Assembly: GCA_033764435.1 (NCBI GenBank)
Contig: JANRIX010000051.1
Span: forward strand, 1-64,000
Direction of reading: 5' to 3'
Length of the DNA stretch: 64,000 nt
Source of the DNA: JAEUMY01 sp033764435
GTDB lineage: Bacteria; Pseudomonadota; Gammaproteobacteria; Burkholderiales; Usitatibacteraceae
Shown: in pieces, positions 53,767 through 62,984 of the stretch
Layout: the number at the start of each line of letters is the position of its first letter
Numbering within the stretch: the first letter of the stretch is position 1
Notes under the pieces: model-generated
What the model was told of the DNA's origin: nothing
Databases searched by the model: none
Seen by the model: only the letters and a program-made list of their open reading frames with translations
Made by a program: the position numbers and the translations under genes

Positions 53767-53976
53767 ATGGTCCGTATCGTCAGTTGCCCATCTTGCGGCG
53801 GGGAGTCGCGATTTGCCCCGGACAACCCTTTCAGGCCCTTTTGCGGTGAACGCTGTCGATTGACCGACTTGGGTGCCTGGGCCGACGGTCGCTACACCAT
53901 CCCGGGCGACGCGGTTGACGATGACTCGATCGCCTCCCCTCCACCGAAAATGGGCAGTTCGCTCGCAAGCGAATGA
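53767..53976 (+). CDS. yacG: DNA gyrase inhibitor YacG, zinc protein
   Basis: 69 residues. CPSCGG ... RPFCGERCRLTDLGAWADGRYTIPG has the C-x2-C / C-x3-C zinc site and family core. It binds GyrB in E. coli and limits gyrase. It begins two bases after zapD stops. Confidence 0.95.
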   Translation: MVRIVSCPSCGGESRFAPDNPFRPFCGERCRLTDLGAWADGRYTIPGDAVDDDSIASPPPKMGSSLASE

Positions 53977-54097
53977 CCCTCAGGTTGCGGCGCCCAATCG
54001 CGGTGCGCTAAAATAGCATGTTGATGGTTGGAAAATCCCGAGAAGTCGGGTGGCAGAGCATATCTGTCGATCACTTCTTTCATGCGCCTGATCGCCG

Positions 54098-54586
54098 ATG
54101 CGGTTGGCGTTTGGATCAAGATCGAGGTGGCGCTTGGCGGACGTTCCATATCAGAGGCGTTGGTTCCCCAACAGATCCCTCAATCCGGCGGGCCGGTCGA
54201 TCTGGTTGGGCATGTTGGGCGGCATCGCGCTTATTGTGGCCGGGGCGTTTGCGCTGGCCGGCGTCTGGTGGGTGTTGCCTTTTGCGGGACTTGAGATTGT
54301 AGGTCTGGTCTGGGCGTTTAAGCGCATCGCCGATGGCGATTCCGACTTCGAGGCGCTCGAGTTTCGATCAGGTGCATGGACGTACCGAGCACGTCGTCTG
54401 GGCAGGGATGTGGCAGCAAGCGGTGCAACCTGCTGGCTCAAGGTTGAACAGCAGAGAATTGATGGACGTCTGGTGGTGGGTCTGCGGTATGCCGGGCGGC
54501 GATATGAGGTCGGGACTTTTCTTCCCGAGGACCAGCGTGAGGGTCTCGTCAGGGAGCTTGCCGGTGTGATTCGTGATCATCGATGA
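54098..54586 (+). CDS. DUF2244 membrane protein upstream of coxB
   Basis: 162 residues, start uncertain. It shows NRSLNPAGRSIWLGMLGGIALIVAGAFALAG and WWVLPFAGLEIVGLVWAFKRIADGD, two membrane helices and the pattern of DUF2244, often found next to cytochrome c oxidase genes. The soluble C-terminal part includes AWTYRARRLGR and WLKVEQQ. Function unknown; an assembly role is plausible from context. The 121 bp before it contain nothing I can name. Confidence 0.8.
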   Translation: MRLAFGSRSRWRLADVPYQRRWFPNRSLNPAGRSIWLGMLGGIALIVAGAFALAGVWWVLPFAGLEIVGLVWAFKRIADGDSDFEALEFRSGAWTYRARRLGRDVAASGATCWLKVEQQRIDGRLVVGLRYAGRRYEVGTFLPEDQREGLVRELAGVIRDHR

Positions 54587-54625
54587 ATCGCACTTGAGAA
54601 AATTCGGAATCACAAAGAGAACGCA

Positions 54626-55864
54626 ATGATCAACAATGCAAAAATCGGGCAGGTCGTTTCCGCCGCATTCGCGGGGCAAATGAAGGCCATCTGCGGAACG
54701 TTGCGCGCGGGCCTGCTGGCGCTGGTTGGGATGGTGTCCAGTGCACACGCCGCCTACGACGTGAACATTCCGCCGCCAGCGACAGGCATCGCCGGCGAGA
54801 TCTATGACCTCCACCTCTATATCCTGGTCATCTGCGTGATCATCTTCGTGCTGGTCTTTGGCGCGATGTTCTACTCGGTATTCAAGTTCCGGAAGTCCCA
54901 GGGCGCGAAGCCGGATGTCAATTTCCACGAGAGCACGCTGATTGAAATCATCTGGACGGTCATCCCCTTCATCATTCTCATCGTCATGGCCATTCCCGCC
55001 ACCAAGACGGTTTTGGCGATGAAGGACACCTCCAACCCGGATCTGACGATCAAAGTGGTCGGCTACCAGTGGGGTTGGCAGTATGAGTATCAACAGGACG
55101 GCTTGTCCTTCTACAGCAACCTGGCTACACCCTGGTCGCAAGTGGGTCAGCCCGGCGTGCCTGCCACCGAGGCGAAAGGGCCAAACTACCTGCTTGAGGT
55201 CGATAACCCCATGGTGGTCCCGGTAGGCAAGAAGGTTCGCCTGCTCATCACCTCCAACGACGTGTTGCATGGCTGGTATGTGCCCACGCTCGGGGTCAAC
55301 CAGTACGGCATCCCGGGATTCATCAAGGATTCCTGGTTCAAGGTCGACAAGGCGGGCACTTACAAGGGCCAATGCAGCCAGATCTGCGGCAAGCTGCATG
55401 GCTACATGCCGATCACGGTTGTTGCCAAGGATCAGGCGGACTACGACGCATGGGTCAAGGAAGCCAAGACAAAATTTGCGATCAAGAGTGAAGCGCCTGT
55501 GGCTGCAGAAGCGCCCAAAGTCGCTGCGCTGGTTGACGAGCCGGGCAAGAAATGGACCGTTGATGAGTTGAAGCAGGCGGGAGAATCGCTGTACTCGGCA
55601 AATTGCGCCGCCTGCCACCAGGGAGACGGCAAGGGCAATGCAGCAATAAAGGCAAAGGCGCTGGACGGCTCGGCTGTCGTTGTCGGCCAGAAAGGGCCGC
55701 TCCTTGCCGTTCTGCTCAAAGGGCGCCAGGGCACCTTGATGTCGGGCTTTGATCGTCTGTCGGACGTCGAACTCGCGGCCATAGCCACCTACACTCGCAA
55801 TAGCTGGGGCAACAAGACGGGCGACGCCCTGATGCCCGCTGACGTCAAGGCCGCGCGCAAGTAA
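54626..55864 (+). CDS. coxB: Cytochrome c oxidase subunit II with fused cytochrome c
   Basis: 412 residues. A long signal segment (to about residue 42, SSAHA), two membrane helices, then a CuA domain (HGWYVPTLGVNQYGIPG ... GQCSQICGKLHGYMPI, with two Cys, Met and His ligands), and a C-terminal cytochrome c domain with CAACH at 327-331. It accepts electrons for the aa3 oxidase. First structural gene of the cox operon. Confidence 0.97.
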   Translation: MINNAKIGQVVSAAFAGQMKAICGTLRAGLLALVGMVSSAHAAYDVNIPPPATGIAGEIYDLHLYILVICVIIFVLVFGAMFYSVFKFRKSQGAKPDVNFHESTLIEIIWTVIPFIILIVMAIPATKTVLAMKDTSNPDLTIKVVGYQWGWQYEYQQDGLSFYSNLATPWSQVGQPGVPATEAKGPNYLLEVDNPMVVPVGKKVRLLITSNDVLHGWYVPTLGVNQYGIPGFIKDSWFKVDKAGTYKGQCSQICGKLHGYMPITVVAKDQADYDAWVKEAKTKFAIKSEAPVAAEAPKVAALVDEPGKKWTVDELKQAGESLYSANCAACHQGDGKGNAAIKAKALDGSAVVVGQKGPLLAVLLKGRQGTLMSGFDRLSDVELAAIATYTRNSWGNKTGDALMPADVKAARK

Positions 55865-55900
55865 GCGTGCCGATCGAACGAACACGTAACGGAGAACGCC

Positions 55901-57490
55901 ATGACCGCCACCACGCACACCGCTGATCACGCTGCGGATCAACACGACCATTATCCGCAAGGCATCACGCGCTGGTTGTTCACGACCAACCACAAGGACA
56001 TCGGCACGATGTACCTGCTTTTCGGCCTGTTGATGGCGATTGTGGGTGGGTTCCTGAGTCTGGGCATTCGTGCCGAACTCTTCATGCCGGGCTTGCAAAT
56101 TTTGCAGCCGGAGACGTTCAATTCCTTCATGACCCTGCATGGGCTGATCATGGTGTTTGGCGCTGTGATGCCCGTGTTTGTTGGCTTCGCCAATTGGTTG
56201 ATCCCGATGCAGATTGGCGCGGCCGACATGGCGTTCCCGCGCATGAACAACTGGAGCTTCTGGTTGCTTCCGCCGGCTGCCATCCTGCTGGCAGCATCGT
56301 TCTTCGTCGAAGGTGGTGCGATCCAGTCGGGCTGGACGCTTTATCCGCCCCTGTTTACCCAATCGGGCATTGCCGGCGACATGACCATCCTTGCCGTGCA
56401 CATTCTGGGCGCGTCGTCAATCATGGGCTCCATCAACATCGTGACGACGGTGTTGAACCTGCGTGCTCCCGGCATGACGCTGATGAAAATGCCGTTGTTC
56501 GTCTGGACCTGGCTCATCACCGCCTATCTGCTGATCGCCGTGATGCCGGTGTTGGCGGGTGCCGTGACCATGCTGCTGACGGATCGTCACTTTGGCACCA
56601 GCTTCTTCAACGCGGCAGGTGGCGGTGACCCGACCATGTTCATGCACATCTTCTGGTTCTTCGGTCATCCAGAGGTGTACATCATCATCCTGCCGGCGTT
56701 CGGCATCGTTTCGCAGATCATCCCGGCGTTTTCGCGCAAGCCGCTCTTTGGATACGCCTCCATGGTCTATGCGACGGCATCCATCGCCATCCTCTCGTTC
56801 ATCGTCTGGGGCCACCACATGTTTACCGTCGGCATGCCGGCGGCGGGGCAACTGTTCTTCATGTACGCGACCATGCTGATTGCGGTGCCCACCGGGGTGA
56901 AGGTGTTCAACTGGATCGCAACCATGTGGCGCGGCTCGCTCACATTTGAGACGCCCATGCTCTGGTCGTTGGGATTCCTGTTCATGTTCACCATGGGCGG
57001 ATTCACCGGGCTCGTGCTGGCGATCACGCCGGTGGACATCACGCTGCATAACTCGTATTACGTCGTGGCGCACTTCCACTACACCATGGTGGCGGGTGCG
57101 AGCTTCGCGATCTTCGGTGGCGTGTACTACTGGTGGCCGAAATGGACCGGCAAGATGTACAACGAGTCCTTCGGCAAGCTGCATTTCTGGTGGACCACCA
57201 TCGGGTTCAACCTGACTTTCTTCCCGCAGCACTTCCTTGGTCTCGCCGGCATGCCGCGCCGCATTCCGGACTATGCGCTGCAGTTTGCCGAGTGGAACAT
57301 GATCTCGTCGATCGGAGCGTTCTTCCTCGCTGCAGGTCAGATCTTCTTCATGATCACGCTGTACATGTCCTACAAGAGCGGTGAGCCGGCGAAGGACAAG
57401 CAGTGGGAGGGTGCGGATTCCCTGGAGTGGACGCATCTGCCGTCTCCCGCCCCCTATCACTCGTTCGAAGTCCAGCCGGTTGTGAAGTGA
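55901..57490 (+). CDS. coxA: Cytochrome c oxidase subunit I
   Basis: 529 residues with twelve membrane helices. It carries the heme a/a3 and CuB ligands: HGLIMVFGAVMP, the CuB/crosslink motif WFFGHPEVYIIILPAFG, VWGHHMFTVG and HFHYTMVAG. It is the catalytic subunit that reduces oxygen and pumps protons. AACGGAG lies upstream of the ATG. Followed after two bases by a small assembly protein gene. Confidence 0.98.
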   Translation: MTATTHTADHAADQHDHYPQGITRWLFTTNHKDIGTMYLLFGLLMAIVGGFLSLGIRAELFMPGLQILQPETFNSFMTLHGLIMVFGAVMPVFVGFANWLIPMQIGAADMAFPRMNNWSFWLLPPAAILLAASFFVEGGAIQSGWTLYPPLFTQSGIAGDMTILAVHILGASSIMGSINIVTTVLNLRAPGMTLMKMPLFVWTWLITAYLLIAVMPVLAGAVTMLLTDRHFGTSFFNAAGGGDPTMFMHIFWFFGHPEVYIIILPAFGIVSQIIPAFSRKPLFGYASMVYATASIAILSFIVWGHHMFTVGMPAAGQLFFMYATMLIAVPTGVKVFNWIATMWRGSLTFETPMLWSLGFLFMFTMGGFTGLVLAITPVDITLHNSYYVVAHFHYTMVAGASFAIFGGVYYWWPKWTGKMYNESFGKLHFWWTTIGFNLTFFPQHFLGLAGMPRRIPDYALQFAEWNMISSIGAFFLAAGQIFFMITLYMSYKSGEPAKDKQWEGADSLEWTHLPSPAPYHSFEVQPVVK

Positions 57491-57492
57491 AC

Positions 57493-57606
57493 ATGTCACA
57501 GGACCAGGACCAGGATCAGCGACATCGCGGCACGGTCAGGACGGGATTGATCCTGGCCGGTGTCGCGCTGTTCTTCTTCATCGCCATCATCATCAACAAG
57601 TCGTGA
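57493..57606 (+). CDS. Cytochrome oxidase small assembly protein
   Basis: 37 residues, MSQDQDQDQRHRGTVRTGLILAGVALFFF then IAIIINKS: a charged start and one membrane helix. Small proteins of this build lie between coxA and cox11 in betaproteobacteria. The stop overlaps the cox11 GTG. Confidence 0.8.
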   Translation: MSQDQDQDQRHRGTVRTGLILAGVALFFFIAIIINKS

Positions 57607-58172
57607 GTGCAGCCGCCACTTCGGAAATTCGCAGGGAGAACCGGGCGCTCGGTCTGAAGCTGGCCTTGATCGTGCCGGTGATGTTGGTGTTCTGCGCGTC
57701 CATGGTTCCGCTGTACCGCGTCATTTGCGAACAGCTGGGTATCACCCAGTCACGCGTGATCGCCGGCGCCGGGAACACCCAGGTCGATACGTCGCGGACC
57801 TTGACTGTTGAGTTGCTCGCCACGCGCAATCAGAACATGGGATGGCATTTCGAACCGCTGCAACGCAGTGTCCGCATTCATCCCGGAGAGCTCACGACGG
57901 TCATGTACCGGGTTACCAATCCATTTGACAAACCCATGGTTGGCAAGGCCGTCTACAGCGTCCTGCCGCCTGAGGCGGGCCGCAAGGTGGAAAAGCTGCA
58001 ATGTTTCTGCTTCTCCGATCAAACGCTCGGTCCGGGTGAGACCCGGGACATGCCTATCGTCTTCCGAGTCACCGCAGATGTGGATGAGGCGGTTGATACG
58101 GTCTCGTTTTCGTATACATTCTTTGACGTGACAGCCGAGCGCGGAGCGGTTGTAAAGGGAACGGGCAGCTGA
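57603..58172 (+). CDS. ctaG: Cox11/CtaG copper chaperone for CuB
   Basis: 189 residues, GTG start overlapping the small assembly gene. One N-terminal membrane helix (about 20-40), then the periplasmic domain with the copper motif KLQCFCFSDQTLGPGE and PIVFRVTADVD. It inserts CuB into subunit I. The stop overlaps the next start. Confidence 0.96.
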   Translation: MSAAATSEIRRENRALGLKLALIVPVMLVFCASMVPLYRVICEQLGITQSRVIAGAGNTQVDTSRTLTVELLATRNQNMGWHFEPLQRSVRIHPGELTTVMYRVTNPFDKPMVGKAVYSVLPPEAGRKVEKLQCFCFSDQTLGPGETRDMPIVFRVTADVDEAVDTVSFSYTFFDVTAERGAVVKGTGS

Positions 58173-58348
58173 TGCTGGATGCATTCAGGGCCGTCTTCTG
58201 GAGTTTCTTCGGGGTCAGAAAGCAATCCGAGTATGAAGCCGACCAGAAGCGATTGAAACCTGTCCAGGTCATTCTGGCAGGCGTGGTGAGTGCGTTGGTT
58301 TTCGTGGTTGTACTGTTTTTGTTGGTGCGAGCCATCGTGGCGAAGTAG
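58172..58348 (+). CDS. DUF2970 small membrane protein
   Basis: 58 residues, starting at the ATG that shares its A with the ctaG stop. The sequence begins MLDAFRAVFWSFFGVRK and ends with one membrane helix (ILAGVVSALVFVVVLFLLV). The N-terminal FRAVFWSFFGVRK and single helix are those of DUF2970, regularly found before coxC. Function unknown. Confidence 0.85.
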   Translation: MLDAFRAVFWSFFGVRKQSEYEADQKRLKPVQVILAGVVSALVFVVVLFLLVRAIVAK

Positions 58349-58408
58349 TCATCAGGTCAGGGATACAACTAGGCAATTGCCGGCAGTCGAACAAAAGGGA
58401 GTTTCAAA

Positions 58409-59275
58409 GTGAGTGCACATACCGGGGGTTACTACTTCGCACCGCCGTCCAAGTGGCCGTTGGTGGGTTCGACGGCGCTGTTCTTCATGGCCATTGGCGG
58501 GGTTCTCGCAATGAACAGCATTCAGCCTGGCGGCTGGATCATTCTTGCCTTTGGCTCAGCCATCCTGATCTGGATGCTGTTTGGCTGGTTCGGCGATGTC
58601 ATCAGTGAAAGCGAACGCGGCCTGTACGACAAGCAGGTCGACATGTCCTTCCGCTGGAGCATGGGCTGGTTCATCTTCTCCGAGGTGATGTTTTTCGCAG
58701 CATTCTTTGGCGCGCTGTTCTATGCGCGCGTCTACTCGGTGCCATGGCTCGGTGACATGGACAACCGGCTCCTGTGGGATGCCTACAGCTCGGCGTGGCC
58801 AACTGCCGGACCCTATTTTGATCCCAATCCGGCCTACCAGTTTGGCACCATGAGCGCCTGGGGCATCCCGGCGCTGAATACCGCCTTGCTCTTGGCATCG
58901 GGCGGCACGATCACATGGGCGCATTGGGGGCTGCTGCAGAACAAGCGCAGTCAATTGATTGCCGGGCTGTTCCTGACCATTCTGCTGGGTGTGATCTTCT
59001 TGGGCTTCCAGGTGTATGAATATGTTCACGCCTACTCGGACCTCAATCTCAAGCTGACATCGGGCATTTTTGGCTCCACCTTCTTCATGTTGACCGGTTT
59101 TCACGGTTTCCATGTGACGTTGGGTGCAACGATGCTGATTGTGATCCTGGCACGCAGCCTGAAGGGCCATTTCACGGCTGAGCGCCATTTCGCGTTCGAG
59201 GCGGTCGCCTGGTACTGGCATTTTGTGGACGTGGTCTGGCTTGGTTTGTTTGTTGTGGTCTACTGGCTGGTTTGA
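58409..59275 (+). CDS. coxC: Cytochrome c oxidase subunit III
   Basis: 288 residues, GTG start with GGGAG upstream. Seven membrane helices; SFRWSMGWFIFSEVMFFAAFFGALFY and FHGFHVTLGATMLIV and AWYWHFVDVVWLGLFVVVYW are family segments. It completes the aa3 core. A strong terminator follows. Confidence 0.97.
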   Translation: MSAHTGGYYFAPPSKWPLVGSTALFFMAIGGVLAMNSIQPGGWIILAFGSAILIWMLFGWFGDVISESERGLYDKQVDMSFRWSMGWFIFSEVMFFAAFFGALFYARVYSVPWLGDMDNRLLWDAYSSAWPTAGPYFDPNPAYQFGTMSAWGIPALNTALLLASGGTITWAHWGLLQNKRSQLIAGLFLTILLGVIFLGFQVYEYVHAYSDLNLKLTSGIFGSTFFMLTGFHGFHVTLGATMLIVILARSLKGHFTAERHFAFEAVAWYWHFVDVVWLGLFVVVYWLV

Positions 59276-59309
59276 AGCTTCGCGGCCCATGGCGCCGCTG
59301 GAAAACACT

Positions 59310-59344
59310 AATGAAAAGGCCGCACCCGGTGCGGCCTTTTCATT
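59310..59344 (+). terminator. Bidirectional terminator after coxC
   Basis: A near-perfect 16-bp stem, AATGAAAAGGCCGCAC with GTGCGGCCTTTTCATT, around CCG. It ends the cox operon and also serves the convergent DUF2909 gene. Confidence 0.9.
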
Positions 59345-59387
59345 GTCTGAAAGTTGAGTGTTTGGCTATCGGGCTTTCGCCGGTGAA

Positions 59388-59579
59388 CTATTTGGCGGGA
59401 AACAGCCCGAAGTAATACCCCGCCATCAGCAATATGAAAATACCGATGGAAACGCCGACGCGTATGGTCAACGCTTTGGCCATACGCGTGCCTTGCCCCT
59501 TGTCCTTGAATAGGAAAAAGAGCCCGCTGAACAGGCTCGCGATGACGACCAGCAAAAGCAGGACAACGACAATCTTCAT
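59388..59579 (-). CDS. DUF2909 twin transmembrane protein
   Basis: 63 residues: MKIVVVLLLLVVIASLFSGL, a short loop (KDKGQGTRMAKALTIRV) and a second helix. This is the twin-helix DUF2909 pattern. Genes of this kind lie opposite SURF1 in many betaproteobacterial cox clusters. Function unknown. Confidence 0.85.
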   Translation of the reverse strand: MKIVVVLLLLVVIASLFSGLFFLFKDKGQGTRMAKALTIRVGVSIGIFILLMAGYYFGLFPAK

Positions 59580-59669
59580 TTGAACGCACTCCGATTGGAA
59601 ACATCACGCCCTGAGCATGCACCTCTGCATCGGGCGCTGACAGATGGATATTGTCTCTCAGAATCGAAC

Positions 59670-60374
59670 ATGACCCGGAAGTTTCGTCCCAGCCTGATCC
59701 CCACCCTCGCCGCCGGTCTGGCCGTCGCGGCGACCGTTTCGCTTGGCAACTGGCAGCAAGGACGGGCGGCTGAGAAACTCGCTGTCCAGTCGCAGCTTCA
59801 GGAACGGCAGGTTCTTGGCCCGCAGTGGGTCAGAGGTGATGAGGGAAACACCGAACCGCTGACCTTCCGTCGGGTCGTCGCACGTGGCCAATTCGAAACC
59901 GATCGGCAGATATTTCTCGACAACAAGAACCAGGGTAACCGGGTGGGTGTCCATTTGTTGACGCCCTTCCGGCTCGAATCGACCGGCCGAGTAATTCTGG
60001 TCAACCGTGGATGGTTGGCCAGGCCGCGGGAGTACCCGAACATGCCCGTCATCCCCGCCCCGAGCGAAAAGGTGGAAGTTGCAGGCTTGGCCGTGCCACC
60101 CATTCGCCGGTTCGTGGAACTGTCCGACAACACTGTCCAGGGGGCGTTGTGGCAAAACCTGACCATCGATCGCGCCGCGGCGCACCTCAGGGAGCCGGTG
60201 TTCCCGTTGATTCTGCTGTCTAATGTGCCGGCGCCGGGTTTGGCAGCCGTTTCAGAGCGGCCTGACCTCGGGATCGAGAAGCACCAGGGCTACGCGTTCC
60301 AGTGGTACGCGCTGGCTTCTCTGGTGGTGGTGCTCTGGCTGGGGCTCAATTTCCGCACTGTGAAACCGACATGA
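59670..60374 (+). CDS. SURF1 family oxidase assembly protein
   Basis: 234 residues from the ATG giving MTRKFRPSLIPTLAAG; earlier in-frame sequence overlaps the DUF2909 promoter region and is rejected. Two terminal membrane helices flank the periplasmic domain. FLDNKNQGNRVGVHLLTPFRL, VLVNRGW and GYAFQWYALASLVVVLW are typical. It helps heme a insertion into CoxA. The stop overlaps the next ATG. Confidence 0.95.
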   Translation: MTRKFRPSLIPTLAAGLAVAATVSLGNWQQGRAAEKLAVQSQLQERQVLGPQWVRGDEGNTEPLTFRRVVARGQFETDRQIFLDNKNQGNRVGVHLLTPFRLESTGRVILVNRGWLARPREYPNMPVIPAPSEKVEVAGLAVPPIRRFVELSDNTVQGALWQNLTIDRAAAHLREPVFPLILLSNVPAPGLAAVSERPDLGIEKHQGYAFQWYALASLVVVLWLGLNFRTVKPT

Positions 60375-60949
60375 ATGCACGCATCAAGCTGATCCTGCTC
60401 TTTCTTCTCTTCGCCGCGCCATTCATTCTTGCTTGGTTGGCGTTCCATTTCTGGAAACCGTCATCGTTTACCAACAAGGGCCTGCTGCTCAATCCCGTCG
60501 TGCAATTGGCAGAGACGCCCACACGCATGGAAGCTACAGGTCTTTCGACAAAGAAATGGTCAGAACTGGAGGCGCTCAACGGAAAGTGGGTCCTCCTTCA
60601 TGTCGGTGATCTGCCGTGCGATGCCGCCTGCGAAGGTCGTCTGGTAGACATGCGGCAAGTGCATGCTGCGCTTGGCAAGAATCAGCCGCGCGTGCAGCGG
60701 GCCTTCCTGGTTCGCCGCGGAGTGCTCGACCCGACATTTGCGGCGCGCGTGCCTGATCTCATCTGGATTGGTGGTCCGGAGGTGAACGCCGCGTTGGCCA
60801 AAGCGCTCCCGGATGGCCAGCCGGTTGGCGAACTCCTCTTCATTGTCGACCCGCTGGGCAATGTGATGATGCGCCACGGTCCCGGTGCAGATCTCAAGGG
60901 CGTGGTGAAGGATATGGAGCGCCTACTCAAGGCCTCGCGAATCGGATAA
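60371..60949 (+). CDS. Membrane-anchored thioredoxin-fold protein in the cox cluster
   Basis: 192 residues with one N-terminal membrane helix (about 7-28). The periplasmic part has KWVLLHVGDLPCDAACEGRLVDMRQVHAALG, a C-x3-C in the place where SCO proteins bind copper, and ends LLFIVDPLGNVMMRHGPGADLKGVVKDMERLL, as in SCO/thioredoxin folds. It is probably a redox or copper helper of oxidase assembly. It differs from the true SCO gene at 62981. Confidence 0.8.
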   Translation: MNARIKLILLFLLFAAPFILAWLAFHFWKPSSFTNKGLLLNPVVQLAETPTRMEATGLSTKKWSELEALNGKWVLLHVGDLPCDAACEGRLVDMRQVHAALGKNQPRVQRAFLVRRGVLDPTFAARVPDLIWIGGPEVNAALAKALPDGQPVGELLFIVDPLGNVMMRHGPGADLKGVVKDMERLLKASRIG

Positions 60950-60953
60950 CGCC

Positions 60954-62063
60954 ATGGGAATGACCGGATTCGAACGTGGCTTGCTGGGCCTGATCTCGCT
61001 CGCGATTATCGTCGGGCTGATTGTGTGGCTTGGCCCCAATCCCTTGCGCTATCGGCGGCTGGTTCAGATCACGACTGCAACCGTGTTCGTTCTGGTGGTC
61101 CTGGGCGCATATGTGAGGCTTTCTGATGCGGGTCTGGGCTGCCCCGACTGGCCAGGCTGTTATGGCAATTTCATGCCGAACCAGTCCCTGAAGGACATTC
61201 GCGCCGCAGAATCGGTCCTGCCGGATGGTCCGGTCACGCTGGCCAAGGCGTGGAAGGAAATGGCCCATCGCTACATCGCGATGATTGTCGGCGCCATGAT
61301 CGCTGCCTTGGCTTTCGCCGCATGGCGAAATCGACGCACGCTCGGACAGTCACCGGGACTGGCGACCGGGTTGGCCATACTGGTGATTTTTCAGGCGGCG
61401 CTGGGTGCCTGGACAGTGACCATGTTGCTCAAGCCCGCCATTGTCACTTCCCACCTCATGGGTGGCATGGCCATCCTGGCGCTGCTTGTTTGGCTGACCT
61501 TGCGTCAGGGTATCGAGTGGGCACAGGCCCCCGCACTGCAGCCGACGCTCAACCTGCGAATATTCGCAGTGATCGGCCTGCTGGTTCTTATCGGACAGAT
61601 CGTGCTGGGTGGGTGGGTCAGCACCAACTACGCGGCTTTGGCTTGCGTTGATTTTCCCAAATGCGCAGGCGTCTGGGTTCCTCCCATGGAATTCGAACAC
61701 GCCTTTCATGTGATCCGCCCACTGGGTGTCGGACCGGACGGCCAATTCCTCAGCATGGAAGCCCTGCGCGCCATCCATTGGATCCATCGCATCGGGGCCT
61801 TGATCACGACCGCAGTCTTGCTGGTGCTGGCCTGGCGGTTGGCCGCGCACAAAGCCAGCCAGTTGGCTTGGGGACTCGTCTTTTTCCTCGCTCTTCAGGT
61901 CTTCATTGGTGTCGGCAATGTCATTTGGAGCCTGCCGCTCCCCCTCGCGGTGGCGCATAATGGCGGGGCTGCGCTCCTGCTGGCGTGGCTGGTTCTGATC
62001 AATTTCCGTCTCAATGTATCTGCAAGCAGCGGCATGAACATGCCGGCCGCTGCCCGAGTTTGA
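60954..62063 (+). CDS. ctaA: Heme A synthase
   Basis: 369 residues with eight membrane helices. It oxidises heme O to heme A. Conserved histidines lie in EMAHRYIAMIVG, TSHLMGGMAIL and IHWIHRIGALI; cysteine pairs are in GLGCPDWPGCYGN and LACVDFPKCAGVW. A palindrome is read LRIFAVIGLLVL inside a helix. ctaB follows. Confidence 0.95.
   Translation: MGMTGFERGLLGLISLAIIVGLIVWLGPNPLRYRRLVQITTATVFVLVVLGAYVRLSDAGLGCPDWPGCYGNFMPNQSLKDIRAAESVLPDGPVTLAKAWKEMAHRYIAMIVGAMIAALAFAAWRNRRTLGQSPGLATGLAILVIFQAALGAWTVTMLLKPAIVTSHLMGGMAILALLVWLTLRQGIEWAQAPALQPTLNLRIFAVIGLLVLIGQIVLGGWVSTNYAALACVDFPKCAGVWVPPMEFEHAFHVIRPLGVGPDGQFLSMEALRAIHWIHRIGALITTAVLLVLAWRLAAHKASQLAWGLVFFLALQVFIGVGNVIWSLPLPLAVAHNGGAALLLAWLVLINFRLNVSASSGMNMPAAARV
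61556..61567. repeat. GCGAATATTCGC palindrome in ctaA
   Basis: Perfect copy with T...A flanks, read as Leu-Arg-Ile-Phe-Ala-Val at the start of a membrane helix. First perfect copy after the 14.2-kb empty stretch. Confidence 0.95.
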
Positions 62064-62075
62064 CTCGAAGTGCCT

Positions 62076-62984
62076 ATGTCGCAGCCCCTTCCTCTCCCTC
62101 TGCCACCCCGAAGCACCCTTGCCCAGTTCTTCGAGCTCTGCAAGCCTCGGGTCAACGCATTGATCGTGTTCACGGCGGTCATCGGCATGATGCTCGCCAT
62201 ACCGGCCGGCATGCCGTGGAACGTGCCGCTGATGCTGTGGGCCACCTTGGGCATTGCCCTGGTTGCCGGTGCGGCGGCTGCGTTCAATTGTCTGGTCGAG
62301 CAGCGCGTTGATGCGCACATGGCGCGCACCCGCGCCCGACCAACCGTGGCCGGCACGATCACCGACACCCAGATACTCGCGCTGTCCGGCGTGGTGGGCG
62401 GTGCGGGCCTCCTGGTGCTCCATACCCAGGTCAACCTCACCACCATGTGGCTCACGCTCGCGACCTTCGTGGGCTATGCAGTCATCTATACCGTCATCCT
62501 CAAGCCGGCGACGCCGCAGAACATCGTCATCGGCGGCGCCTCGGGCGCCATGCCACCGGTGTTGGGCTGGGCGGCGGTCACGGGCGACGTCTCGCCCCAC
62601 GCGCTCCTTCTCTTCCTGATTATTTTTGCCTGGACGCCGCCGCACTTCTGGGCGCTGGCACTGTATCGCCGCAAGGAATACGAGAAGGCAGGCATGCCCA
62701 TGCTGCCGGTCACCCACGGCGAAGCCTTCACCCGCCTCCACCTGCTGCTCTACACGATCATGCTGACTGCCGCGACGCTGCTGCCGTTCGCAGTCGGCAT
62801 GAGCCGCTGGATTTACCTCGGTGCGGTGTTGCTGCTTGATGCGGTGTTCCTCTACTACGCGGTCAAGCTATACCGGGCATACAACGACGCACTCGCCCGG
62901 CGTACCTTTTCCTACTCGATCCTGTATCTCGCGCTCCTCTTCGCTGCGCTCTTGCTGGATCATTACGCCCCGCTGCTCTGGTGA
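62076..62984 (+). CDS. ctaB: Protoheme IX farnesyltransferase (heme O synthase)
   Basis: 302 residues from ATG 62076; a GTG two codons earlier is possible. UbiA-type prenyltransferase with about nine helices. The prenyl-diphosphate motif is NCLVEQRVDAHMARTRARP (a Glu where many members have the first Asp). It makes heme O, the substrate of CtaA. It overlaps the SCO gene. Confidence 0.95.
   Translation: MSQPLPLPLPPRSTLAQFFELCKPRVNALIVFTAVIGMMLAIPAGMPWNVPLMLWATLGIALVAGAAAAFNCLVEQRVDAHMARTRARPTVAGTITDTQILALSGVVGGAGLLVLHTQVNLTTMWLTLATFVGYAVIYTVILKPATPQNIVIGGASGAMPPVLGWAAVTGDVSPHALLLFLIIFAWTPPHFWALALYRRKEYEKAGMPMLPVTHGEAFTRLHLLLYTIMLTAATLLPFAVGMSRWIYLGAVLLLDAVFLYYAVKLYRAYNDALARRTFSYSILYLALLFAALLLDHYAPLLW

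Noticed and set aside
54368..56401. A 677-residue open frame on the - strand
   Set aside because: It is antisense to the DUF2244 gene, coxB and coxA. No motif.
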